DNA of 8,127 bases, from the NCBI GenBank assembly GCA_016880225.1, contig JAEHDT010000267.1, positions 1 to 8,127 of the forward strand. The letters run 5' to 3'. Positions 1 to 5,536 of this stretch are shown here, piece after piece. Source of the stretch: Gemmatimonadota bacterium. Its GTDB lineage: Bacteria; Gemmatimonadota; Gemmatimonadetes; Gemmatimonadales; GWC2-71-9. The translations under genes were made by a program, and so were the position numbers. Within the stretch, counting starts at the first letter, position 1, and every line of letters begins with the position of its first letter. The notes below the pieces were generated by a model. That model saw nothing but the letters and a program-made list of their open reading frames with translations. It had not been told where the DNA came from and did not search any database.

Positions 1-367
1 CGCCCGCGGCGCGCCCCGCCGCAGGCGGCTGGGCCGGGGGCGCGGCCGCCGTCCCTATCACCTGGACGGCCGCCTGGCCGTGACGCCCACCGACCCGCGC
101 CTCGATGATCGCCACGCCGCCCCCTACCCCCGTCACCGTCCCGTCGTTGTCGACCTTGGCCACGGCGAGGTTGTTGGACGACCAGATGACGCGGACGGTG
201 GGAATCACGTTGCCGGCGCGGTCGAAAGCGGTGGCGAGCAAGCCGCTCCGCTCCCCGACCTTGATCGTGAGGGAAGGCGGCGCGACCTGTACCTCGGCGA
301 CATTCTGGGCCGCCGCCGCAGCCGGAACGGCGCAGGCGGCGAGAAGCAAGACGCTCCGTGCCGTCAT
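1..367 (-). CDS. Secreted protein with bacterial Ig-like (Big_2) domain, 3' end outside window
   Basis: Only the first 122 codons are in the window; the reading frame stays open to the left edge. It begins with a clear Sec signal peptide (MTARSVLLLAACAVPAAAAAQ, cleavage probably after the Ala run near residue 20), so the product is exported. Residues about 22-103 look like a bacterial Ig-like domain of the Big_2 type: a VQVAPPSLTIKVGE opening strand, a central VIW followed by SSNNLAVAKVD, then DGTVTGVGGGVAIIEAR. The last residues seen form an Ala/Pro-rich linker, so more domains probably follow. Such domains are usually stalks or adhesive modules in surface or periplasmic proteins, and the function of the whole protein cannot be judged from this piece. 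No Shine-Dalgarno sequence precedes the ATG, and a promoter-like sequence ends only 9 bases upstream, so the message may be leaderless. Confidence 0.85.
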   Translation of the reverse strand, partial: MTARSVLLLAACAVPAAAAAQNVAEVQVAPPSLTIKVGERSGLLATAFDRAGNVIPTVRVIWSSNNLAVAKVDNDGTVTGVGGGVAIIEARVGGRHGQAAVQVIGTAAAPPAQPPAAGRAAG

Positions 368-376
368 AGGGGCGCC

Positions 377-406
377 AACGTAAGTCCTCGTAAGTGCCGT
401 TGTCAA
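377..406 (-). promoter_or_regulatory. Candidate sigma-70-like promoter of the Ig-like protein gene
   Basis: Read on the minus strand there is a perfect TTGACA at 406-401, an 18-base spacer, and TACGTT at 382-377 (TAnnnT type -10). Transcription would start near 370, about three bases before the ATG at 367, so the mRNA would be leaderless or nearly so. This agrees with the lack of a ribosome binding site. It was identified by eye only. Confidence 0.45.
379..395. repeat. Direct repeat CGTAAGT-CCT-CGTAAGT, possible operator
   Basis: Two exact 7-base copies lie 10 bases apart, about one helical turn. The left copy overlaps the -10 hexamer of the minus-strand promoter and the right copy lies in its spacer. 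That placement would suit a repressor or an activator bound on one DNA face, but two short copies can also arise by chance. Confidence 0.3.
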
Positions 407-467
407 GCTAACTTGTCCCGATGTGCCGCAGCGCACACTCGGCTGGGTGACGACCTGCCCCGTCCAC

Positions 468-495
468 TTGCGTGGCGGCTTTCCCAGGGTAAGCT
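468..495 (+). promoter_or_regulatory. Candidate promoter of the small basic protein gene
   Basis: TTGCGT at 468-473, a 16-base spacer and TAAGCT at 490-495 form a weak sigma-70-like pair with the TTG and TAnnnT anchors. Transcription would begin near 502 and give a leader of about 37 bases containing the strong ribosome binding site. The same -35 hexamer and spacer length recur before the lipoprotein gene at 1606. The rest of the 368-538 intergenic stretch holds the facing promoter of the Ig-like gene and a weak 5-bp hairpin (422-437). Confidence 0.35.
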
Positions 496-521
496 ATAGG
501 CCACGCCCACCGACAACCAGC

Positions 522-530
522 GGAGGAGAG
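522..530 (+). promoter_or_regulatory. Strong ribosome binding site for the basic protein gene
   Basis: GGAGGAGAG lies 8 bases before the ATG at 539. It is the best Shine-Dalgarno sequence in the window. It is the main reason for accepting this short, compositionally extreme reading frame as a real gene. Confidence 0.7.
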
Positions 531-538
531 ATCATCCG

Positions 539-805
539 ATGCTCGAGCCAACCGATTTTTCGGAGAGCAGCTGGCCTGGCTCCGGGATGATGGAGCCGAT
601 GTACCCGCCGGCCCCCCCGACGCCGCCCGCCCCCGCGCCGATGCCGCGCGAGCCGATGGCGGCGCCACGGCCCAAGCCGGCGAGAAAGAGAAAGCCGGCG
701 AGGCCGAAAGCCAAGAAGAAGGCGGCGAAGCGGCGGCCGAAGGCCAAGGCGAAGCGGGGCGGAAAGGCAAAGCGGAGAAAAGCGACCAGGAGACGTCGCC
801 GCTAG
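539..805 (+). CDS. Small, very basic histone H1-tail-like protein
   Basis: This 88-residue protein has two halves. Residues 1-43 are Pro/Met/Ala-rich and contain all the acidic residues, with runs such as PPAPPTPPAPAP. Residues 44-88 hold 28 Lys or Arg in 45 positions, mixed with Ala and Pro, and the protein ends in five Arg. This composition resembles the C-terminal tails of eukaryotic H1 and bacterial H1-like proteins (AlgP, Hc1, HctB), which bind DNA or RNA without sequence specificity. Nucleoid or RNA binding is therefore an inference from composition, since no folded domain is visible. A strong ribosome binding site and a candidate promoter support expression as a single gene. Its TAG stop shares the palindrome CTAG with the stop of the opposing radical SAM gene. 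Low-complexity sequence makes homology weak evidence here, and a cell-envelope Pro/Lys-rich protein is possible, although no signal peptide is seen. Confidence 0.72.
   Translation: MLEPTDFSESSWPGSGMMEPMYPPAPPTPPAPAPMPREPMAAPRPKPARKRKPARPKAKKKAAKRRPKAKAKRGGKAKRRKATRRRRR
802..805. other. Shared CTAG: overlapping stop codons of convergent genes
   Basis: The palindrome CTAG supplies TAG to the plus-strand basic protein gene (803-805) and TAG to the minus-strand radical SAM gene (804-802). No space remains between the genes for a terminator, and no hairpin with a U-tract is visible on either side. The two transcripts probably run into each other. Confidence 0.9.
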
Positions 806-1566
806 AACACTTCGACGTGACACCGCGGGAGCGCCGTTCGGATGGCTCGAGCCATCTCCTCGAGGCGCTCCCGCGGTACGTTTTGGAGCCCCGGGTCGGC
901 CGGCGGCCGGTCCAGCGAATACAGCTGCACGCCGTCGGGATCGGCGCGCACCACGAGCGGCAGCCATGCGGCCAGGCTCGCGTCACTCCCACCGTCCCAC
1001 TCCGTCCCCCTCGTCACCATCGCCTGGATCGTATAGGGCTTGAGCGCGCGGTAGCCGTCCACGAGCCGGGCCGCGTCGTAGCGAACCCCGTTCACCCGCT
1101 CCGCCGGTCCGGGATCGAGCTTCATCAGGCGCGCGTCGAGCGCGCGGAGCGCATCCCGGATGGCAGGCTTGCCCGCCGCGAGCCCGTTCGACAGGACCGC
1201 GACGCGTGTGCCGGGTACGAGCTCGGCGCGGACCGCGAGCACGCGGTCCACCACCACGGGAAAGCGCGGGTGCATCGTGGGCTCGCCGTTGCCGGCGAAG
1301 GTGATCCAGTCCGGAGACGCGGCGAGCCGTGCGAGCCCGCGCCGCAGCGCGTGCGCCACCTCGTCCGGTGAAGGCCAGCGCGAGCCGTCCGCCCGCGGCG
1401 TGTTGAAGCCGCACTCGCAATAGGGACAATCGAAGCTGCACAGCTTCGAGCGAGCCGGGATCAGGTTCAAGCCGAGACTCACTCCCAGCCGCCGCGAGCG
1501 GACCGGGCCGTTCACGATCGACTCCCACAGGAATCCGCCGTCCGGCCGCGGGGTTGCGTCGGGCAT
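802..1566 (-). CDS. Radical SAM protein, COG0731-like
   Basis: The 254-residue product carries the radical SAM [4Fe-4S] motif CxxxCxxC at Cys43, Cys47 and Cys50 (CSFDCPYC), with a further Cys52. The preceding GPVRSRRLGVSLGLNLIP (residues 20-37) is the signature of the COG0731 group, which was named after the archaeal and eukaryotic wyosine synthase TYW1. FAGNGEPTMHP (90-100) is the SAM-binding GGE-like strand, and LSNG (125-128) and MKLDPG (148-153) are later barrel elements. The protein is soluble and probably cytoplasmic. The bacterial stand-alone members lack an established substrate, so wyosine synthesis should not be assumed. The ATG is the only good start before the conserved block. No Shine-Dalgarno is visible, and a TACCTT hexamer ends 5 bases upstream, suggesting a leaderless message. 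The gene is divergent from the lipoprotein operon and convergent with the basic protein gene. Confidence 0.88.
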   Translation of the reverse strand: MPDATPRPDGGFLWESIVNGPVRSRRLGVSLGLNLIPARSKLCSFDCPYCECGFNTPRADGSRWPSPDEVAHALRRGLARLAASPDWITFAGNGEPTMHPRFPVVVDRVLAVRAELVPGTRVAVLSNGLAAGKPAIRDALRALDARLMKLDPGPAERVNGVRYDAARLVDGYRALKPYTIQAMVTRGTEWDGGSDASLAAWLPLVVRADPDGVQLYSLDRPPADPGLQNVPRERLEEMARAIRTALPRCHVEVF

Positions 1567-1581
1567 GACTCAAGGTACGTT
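1554..1581 (+). promoter_or_regulatory. Candidate promoter of the lipoprotein-amidohydrolase operon
   Basis: TTGCGT at 1554-1559, a 16-base spacer and TACGTT at 1576-1581 predict a transcript starting near 1588. That point lies downstream of the possible GTG start at 1582, which favours the ATG codons at 1606 or 1612. The -35 lies inside the 5' end of the divergent radical SAM gene. Confidence 0.4.
1572..1577 (-). promoter_or_regulatory. Candidate -10 element of the radical SAM gene
   Basis: On the minus strand TACCTT ends 5 bases before the ATG at 1566, so a transcript from it would be leaderless. It overlaps the plus-strand TACGTT (1576-1581) by two bases, so both directions would compete for one short melting site. 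The matching -35 (TTCGTT, 1600-1595) is poor. Confidence 0.28.
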
Positions 1582-1605
1582 GTGGCGTTCCTCGAACGAA
1601 GAGCG

Positions 1606-2076
1606 ATGCGAATGGGCGGGGTGCGTTGGAGGTGGGCTACGGGGGTGTGGGCGGCGCTGGTCGTCGCCTGCGGAGCCCCGAAGGTCGTGACGGGCGACCC
1701 TCAGGTCGAGATAGCGGCAATGCTCCGGCGCAGCGCGGCCGACTGGAACCGCGGCGACCTCGCCGGTTTCATGGGTGACTACGCCCAGGACTCCCTCACG
1801 AGCTACGTCTCCGGCGGCCACGTGCTGTACGGCTGGCGCGCCCTGTACGACCGCTACCAGCGGACCTACTTCGCCCCCGGGCAGTCGCGCGACTCGCTCG
1901 CGTTCGAGGAAGTCCGCGTGCGGCCGCTGACGCTCGATCTCGCCCTCTGCACCGCCCGCTTCAAGCTCTTGCGCGGCGACTCGACGACGGCGAGCGGACC
2001 GTTCACGCTGCTGCTCCAGAAGCGGGGCGACCGCTGGCAGATCCTGCACGATCACACGTCCGCGGATCCGAAGTGA
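1606..2076 (+). CDS. SnoaL/DUF4440-like lipoprotein
   Basis: The product is 156 residues from the ATG at 1606. Its N-terminus is a lipoprotein signal peptide: a basic stretch (VRWRW), a hydrophobic core (ATGVWAALVVA) and the lipobox VVAC with Cys22 as lipid anchor. The mature part has the NTF2/SnoaL-like pattern of the DUF4440 family: an opening helix with AAMLRRSAADWNRGDLAGF, then DYAQDS, and the closing strand WQILHDHTS. Such folds form small cone-shaped barrels, used as ligand-binding or enzyme scaffolds, and no catalytic residues can be assigned. An in-frame GTG at 1582 and an ATG at 1612 are other starts. The candidate promoter would start transcription near 1588, and GAAGAG (1598-1603) is well spaced for 1612, so 1606 or 1612 is preferred. 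The stop overlaps the next gene by 4 bases (GTGA), making it the first gene of an operon. Confidence 0.82.
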   Translation: MRMGGVRWRWATGVWAALVVACGAPKVVTGDPQVEIAAMLRRSAADWNRGDLAGFMGDYAQDSLTSYVSGGHVLYGWRALYDRYQRTYFAPGQSRDSLAFEEVRVRPLTLDLALCTARFKLLRGDSTTASGPFTLLLQKRGDRWQILHDHTSADPK

Positions 2077-3440
2077 CGCGTCCCGCATTCCCCATCCCGT
2101 TACGCCTGGTCCTTCTGCTCGCGTTCGCCGGCTGCGGCTCGTCCGGCGACGGCGTGATCGCCCTGGAGGGCGCCACGCTGATCGACGGCTCCGGCGGCGC
2201 GCCCGTGAAGGACGCCCTGGTGCTCGTGAGGAAGGGGCACATCGAGGCCGTGGCCCGCGTGAACGAGATCCCGGTGCCGCGCGGCGCGCAGGTCGTCAGC
2301 CTGATCGGCAAGACGATCATCCCGGGGCTGATCGACGCGCACGCCCACGTCGAGCGCTGGGCGGTGGAGCGCTACGTCGCGTGGGGGGTCACGACCGTCC
2401 GGGACCTGGGGGCGTCCGGCACGGACTCCTCGCTGGCCCTGAAGCGCGACCTCGACCTGGGATCGGTGCGCGGCCCCCGGATGTTCACCTCTGGCGCGAT
2501 GATCGACGGCGCGCCGCCGACGTACGCGACGGCCACCGCGGTGCGCACGTCCTCGGAGGTGCGGAAGGCCGTGGACCAGCGCGCCGTGGCGGGGGCGGAC
2601 TACGTCAAGATCTACACCAAGTTCACCGCCGACCTGCTGAAGCCGCTCCTGGACGAAGCGTCGACGCTGCGGCTCCCGGTGGCGGCGCACCTCGGCAAGA
2701 TCGACGCGCTCACGGCCGCCCGGGCGGGCGTCGCGTCGCTCGAGCACATGGCGGGCGTCGTCCAGGCGGCGAGCCGCGACCCGGGCGTGTACGCCAGGGC
2801 TCACGACCAATTCCTGCGCGGCTGGACGACCGAGGAGATGGGATGGGCCACGCTCGATTCCGCGTCGCTCGCGCGGACGGCACGCGCCCTGGCGGCGACG
2901 CACGTCGCAATCGTGCCCACGCTGATCGTCCACGAGATGCTGTCCCGGCTCGACAATCCCACGCTCCTGTCGCGCCCCGGCATGGAAGACGTGCCGGCCG
3001 GGGCGACGAGCGTGCGCGACGTGGCGGGGCTGTTGCGCCGCACCGGCTGGCGCGCCTCCGAGCTGCAGGCGTTTCGGCGCTCGCGCGCGCGCCAGAACCA
3101 GTTCGTGCGCGAGTTCAAGCGCGCCGGAGGACTGATCGCCGCGGGCTCGGACGCCGCGAACCAGCTGCTCGTCCCGGGCCTCTCCCTGCACGAAGAGCTG
3201 AGCCAGCTCGTGGCCGCCGGATTCACGCCGATCGAGGCCGTGACGGCGGCGACCCGCAAGGCGGCCGAGCTGCTGCGCGCCGATTCGCTGGGTCGCGTGG
3301 CGAAGGGCAGCGTCGCGGACCTGGTCGTGCTCGACGCCAACCCCGCGGCGGACATCGCCGCCACGCGCCGGATCGCCTGGGTGATGCTCCGGGGACAGAT
3401 CTTCCATCCCGATTCGCTGAGGAGAACATGGGGACACTGA
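2073..3440 (+). CDS. Amidohydrolase-family lipoprotein, imidazolonepropionase/prolidase-like
   Basis: The product is 455 residues. A lipoprotein signal peptide with lipobox FAGC (Cys21) places it on an envelope membrane. The amidohydrolase barrel is intact: HxH at His90 and His92 (IDAHAHVE), a likely carboxylated Lys179 (YVKIY), His206 (AAHLGK), His225 (LEHM) and Asp360 (AGSDAA). This is the two-metal pattern of the imidazolonepropionase-like branch, whose studied members cleave dipeptides, notably proline dipeptides, or N-acyl amino acids. The C-terminal small beta domain is also present, with GSVADLVVLDANP at about 412-424. Hydrolysis of a peptide or amide outside the cytoplasm is the best guess, and the substrate is unknown. 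It starts with GTG inside the previous stop (GTGA) and overlaps the next gene by 13 bases, so translation is probably coupled. Confidence 0.88.
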   Translation: MTRPAFPIPLRLVLLLAFAGCGSSGDGVIALEGATLIDGSGGAPVKDALVLVRKGHIEAVARVNEIPVPRGAQVVSLIGKTIIPGLIDAHAHVERWAVERYVAWGVTTVRDLGASGTDSSLALKRDLDLGSVRGPRMFTSGAMIDGAPPTYATATAVRTSSEVRKAVDQRAVAGADYVKIYTKFTADLLKPLLDEASTLRLPVAAHLGKIDALTAARAGVASLEHMAGVVQAASRDPGVYARAHDQFLRGWTTEEMGWATLDSASLARTARALAATHVAIVPTLIVHEMLSRLDNPTLLSRPGMEDVPAGATSVRDVAGLLRRTGWRASELQAFRRSRARQNQFVREFKRAGGLIAAGSDAANQLLVPGLSLHEELSQLVAAGFTPIEAVTAATRKAAELLRADSLGRVAKGSVADLVVLDANPAADIAATRRIAWVMLRGQIFHPDSLRRTWGH

Positions 3441-5140
3441 GGCCGGCTGTGCTCGCACTCCTGGCGCTGGTCGCCTGCGGGAAGAGGGACGAGGGAACAG
3501 GGAAGGGCGCGTACGACCTCGTCTTGAGGAACGGCTGGATCGTGGACGGCAGCGGCAACCCCCGCTACAAAGGGGACGTTGCCATCCGGGGCGACCGCAT
3601 CGCGGCGGTGGGATTCCTGAACGGCGCGGCGGCCCGGGAGACGGTGGACGTCGGCGGGCTGGTGGTGGCTCCCGGGTTCATCGACATGATGGGCCAGTCC
3701 GAGATCAACGTGCTGATCGACAACCGGGTGTTCAGCAAGGTCACCCAGGGGGTGACGACCGAAGTCACGGGCGAGGGCGGCTCCGTGGCGCCGCTCACCG
3801 ACCGGCTCGCCCTCGACGACTCCGACGCCATGAAGAAGTGGCGCTACCGCGAGGACTGGCGTGATCTGGACGGCTATTTCGCGCAGCTCGCGAAGCAGAA
3901 GTCCACGCTCAACATCGCCACGTTCGTGGGAGCGACCCAGGTGCGCCTCGCGGTCGTGGGCAAGGACGACCGCCAGCCGACTGCCGCCGAGCTCGGGCAC
4001 ATGACGGCGATCGTGGACACGCTCATGCAACAGGGGGCGCTCGGCGTGTGGACGGCGCTCGAGTACGCGCCCGCGAGCTATTCCAAAACGGAGGAGCTCA
4101 TCGCGCTCGCCAAGGCGGCGCGGCGGCACGGCGGCATCTACGCGTCACACATGCGCAACGAGGGCATCCGCATCGACGACGCGCTCGATGAGGTGTTCCG
4201 CATCGCGCGCGAGGCCGACATTCCCGCGGAGATCTCGCACCTGAAGGTGTCGGGCCGGCAGAGCTGGGGCCGCATGCCCCGCGTGCTCGCCCGCATCGAC
4301 TCCGCGCGGGCCGCCGGGCTCGACGTCACGGCCGATCAGTATCCTTACACGCGCGCCGCCACCGCGCTCGACGCCTCGATCCCCGCGTGGGCGGAGAGCG
4401 GCGGCTGGGACTCGCTGCTCGCGCGCCTGCGGAATCCCGCGACCCGCGCCCGGTTGCGCGACGAAATGCTCAACCCCAAGGGATTGGAGAGCTTCTACTA
4501 CGAGGCGGGCGGCGGCGACGGCGTCCTGATCACGGGGACGTTCCAGGACTCGCTCCGCTACCTGCAGGGAAAGACCGTCGGGGAAATCGCGACGGCGCGC
4601 CACCGTGATGCCGTCGAGACGCTGTTCGACATCGTCCTCGCGGAGAACGGCCACCGCACCGACGCGGTGTACGCCGTGATGGACGAGCCCGACGTGCAGG
4701 CGGCGATGAAGACGTGGTGGGTGGCGGTGAACACCGACTTCGGCGGCGTCGCGCCGGACGGGCCGTTCGGCACGCAGTCCGCGCACCCCCGCGCGTACGG
4801 CACATTCGCGCGGATCCTGGGGCACTATGCGCGCGACCAGAGGCTGTTCCCGCTCGAGTTCGCCGTGCGCAAGATGACGGCGCTCGCCGCGCAGCGGGTG
4901 GGACTGTCGGACCGCGGCATGCTCAAGACGGGAATGGCCGCGGACATCACCGTGTTCGACCCTGCCACGGTGGCCGACAAAGCCACGTTCGAGCAACCGC
5001 ACCAGCCCTCGGTCGGATTCGCGTACGTGTTCGTGAACGGACAGAAGGTGCTGGACCACGGGAAGCTCACCGCGGCGCGCCCGGGACGGGGGTTGCGGGG
5101 CCCCGGGTACGTGCCGCCGGAAGCGCGCGGCAAGCGGTGA
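3428..5140 (+). CDS. D-aminoacylase-family (COG3653) amidohydrolase lipoprotein with altered metal ligands
   Basis: The product is 570 residues, longer than typical D-aminoacylases (about 480-500). The lipobox LVAC (Cys17) predicts a lipid-anchored protein. Family marks are clear: the N-terminal small domain DLVLRNGWIVDGSG (30-43), APGFID (81-86), YASHMRNEG (His241), EISHLK (His271), NTDFGG (Asp437), HPRAYGTFARILGHY (453-467) and GMAADITVFDP (502-512). His241, His271 and Asp437 match metal ligands of N-acyl-D-amino-acid deacylases. The usual HxH after APGFID is replaced by Met88 and Gln90 (IDMMGQSE), and the GNCG cysteine position reads GEGGS (Glu116, Gly117). The metal site must therefore differ. 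The order of motifs is intact, so this is not a decayed gene. The ATG at 3428 has GAGGAG just upstream and gives a proper signal peptide; the frame is open much further upstream, but that part is the other-frame reading of the previous gene. It overlaps the flanking genes by 13 and 4 bases. Confidence 0.87.
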   Translation: MGTLRPAVLALLALVACGKRDEGTGKGAYDLVLRNGWIVDGSGNPRYKGDVAIRGDRIAAVGFLNGAAARETVDVGGLVVAPGFIDMMGQSEINVLIDNRVFSKVTQGVTTEVTGEGGSVAPLTDRLALDDSDAMKKWRYREDWRDLDGYFAQLAKQKSTLNIATFVGATQVRLAVVGKDDRQPTAAELGHMTAIVDTLMQQGALGVWTALEYAPASYSKTEELIALAKAARRHGGIYASHMRNEGIRIDDALDEVFRIAREADIPAEISHLKVSGRQSWGRMPRVLARIDSARAAGLDVTADQYPYTRAATALDASIPAWAESGGWDSLLARLRNPATRARLRDEMLNPKGLESFYYEAGGGDGVLITGTFQDSLRYLQGKTVGEIATARHRDAVETLFDIVLAENGHRTDAVYAVMDEPDVQAAMKTWWVAVNTDFGGVAPDGPFGTQSAHPRAYGTFARILGHYARDQRLFPLEFAVRKMTALAAQRVGLSDRGMLKTGMAADITVFDPATVADKATFEQPHQPSVGFAYVFVNGQKVLDHGKLTAARPGRGLRGPGYVPPEARGKR

Positions 5141-5517
5141 CGCTCGGGCGGCTGGTGCTCGCGTGGGTGCCCGTCGCTGTCTGGTTCGTCCTCGCGACGC
5201 ACGCGATCCCGCTGCTCGTCGCCGCAGCCTCGAGGGCCCCCGGGCAAGCCGTCGTCTGGGCGGCCGTGGCGCGCCCCCTCCTTTATTGGCGGCTCGCCGA
5301 GGCCGGGCTGCTCACCCTGTTCGCCTCGCTGTGGTTCGACTCCCTCGGCAGCGGCGGCTGGTGGCTCCTGTTCCTGCTCGTCGGAGCGCTCGCCACGATC
5401 CCGCTGTGGTTGCCGCCCCGCTCCGAGCTGCCACCCCGGGCCCGCGCCGCGGGAGCCTGCGCCGACGTCGCCCGCTACCTGGTGGCCGGCGCCATTCTCG
5501 CCTGGAGACTCGGATAG
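5137..5517 (+). CDS. Small integral membrane protein, unknown function
   Basis: The product is 126 residues and very hydrophobic, and I do not recognise a family. Likely membrane segments are at about 5-29 (LVLAWVPVAVWFVL onward), 38-66, 74-93 (WWLLFLLVGALATIPLWL) and 109-123. A short Pro/Arg-rich hydrophilic stretch at 93-105 lies between the last two. The GTG start overlaps the stop of the amidohydrolase gene (GTGA), so it appears translationally coupled to it and probably acts with the lipoproteins at the membrane, or is simply co-expressed. The frame runs open upstream, but that portion is antiphase to the amidohydrolase coding frame. The alternative reading frame over this segment lacks hydrophobic structure. 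It is the last gene of the overlapping block, and the next gene begins 19 bases later without a visible terminator between. Confidence 0.72.
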   Translation: MTLGRLVLAWVPVAVWFVLATHAIPLLVAAASRAPGQAVVWAAVARPLLYWRLAEAGLLTLFASLWFDSLGSGGWWLLFLLVGALATIPLWLPPRSELPPRARAAGACADVARYLVAGAILAWRLG

Positions 5518-5519
5518 GG

Positions 5520-5525
5520 TATCTT
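5520..5525 (+). promoter_or_regulatory. Weak candidate -10 element before selD
   Basis: TATCTT in the 19-base gap upstream of selD could serve as a -10, giving a leader of only about five bases. No convincing -35 lies at 17 bases (TTCTCG at 5495-5500 gives a 19-base spacer). No Shine-Dalgarno sequence precedes the selD ATG. Read-through from the upstream operon is equally possible. Confidence 0.2.
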
Positions 5526-5536
5526 CGGTAATCTCC

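Noticed and set aside
422..437. Hairpin TGTGC-CGCAGC-GCACA in the intergenic region as a terminator
   Set aside because: It has only five base pairs and no U-tract. It also lies between two outward-facing promoters, where no transcript should end.
408..992. Minus-strand frames across the basic protein gene
   Set aside because: They overlap the 3' end of the radical SAM gene in the wrong frame and have no ribosome binding site or domain. The plus-strand gene with a strong Shine-Dalgarno is the better reading.
1582..1584. GTG start for the SnoaL-like lipoprotein
   Set aside because: It immediately follows the candidate -10 and would lie upstream of the predicted transcription start. ATG codons at 1606 or 1612 give a better signal peptide.
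2381..3427. Long N-terminal extension of the D-aminoacylase-like gene
   Set aside because: It is an off-frame reading of the preceding amidohydrolase gene. The ATG at 3428 gives a proper lipoprotein signal peptide and has GAGGAG upstream.
2100..4129. Long minus-strand open frames opposite the amidohydrolase genes
   Set aside because: Their composition is low-information (Arg, Gly, Ala, His), and the plus-strand frames carry complete amidohydrolase motifs.
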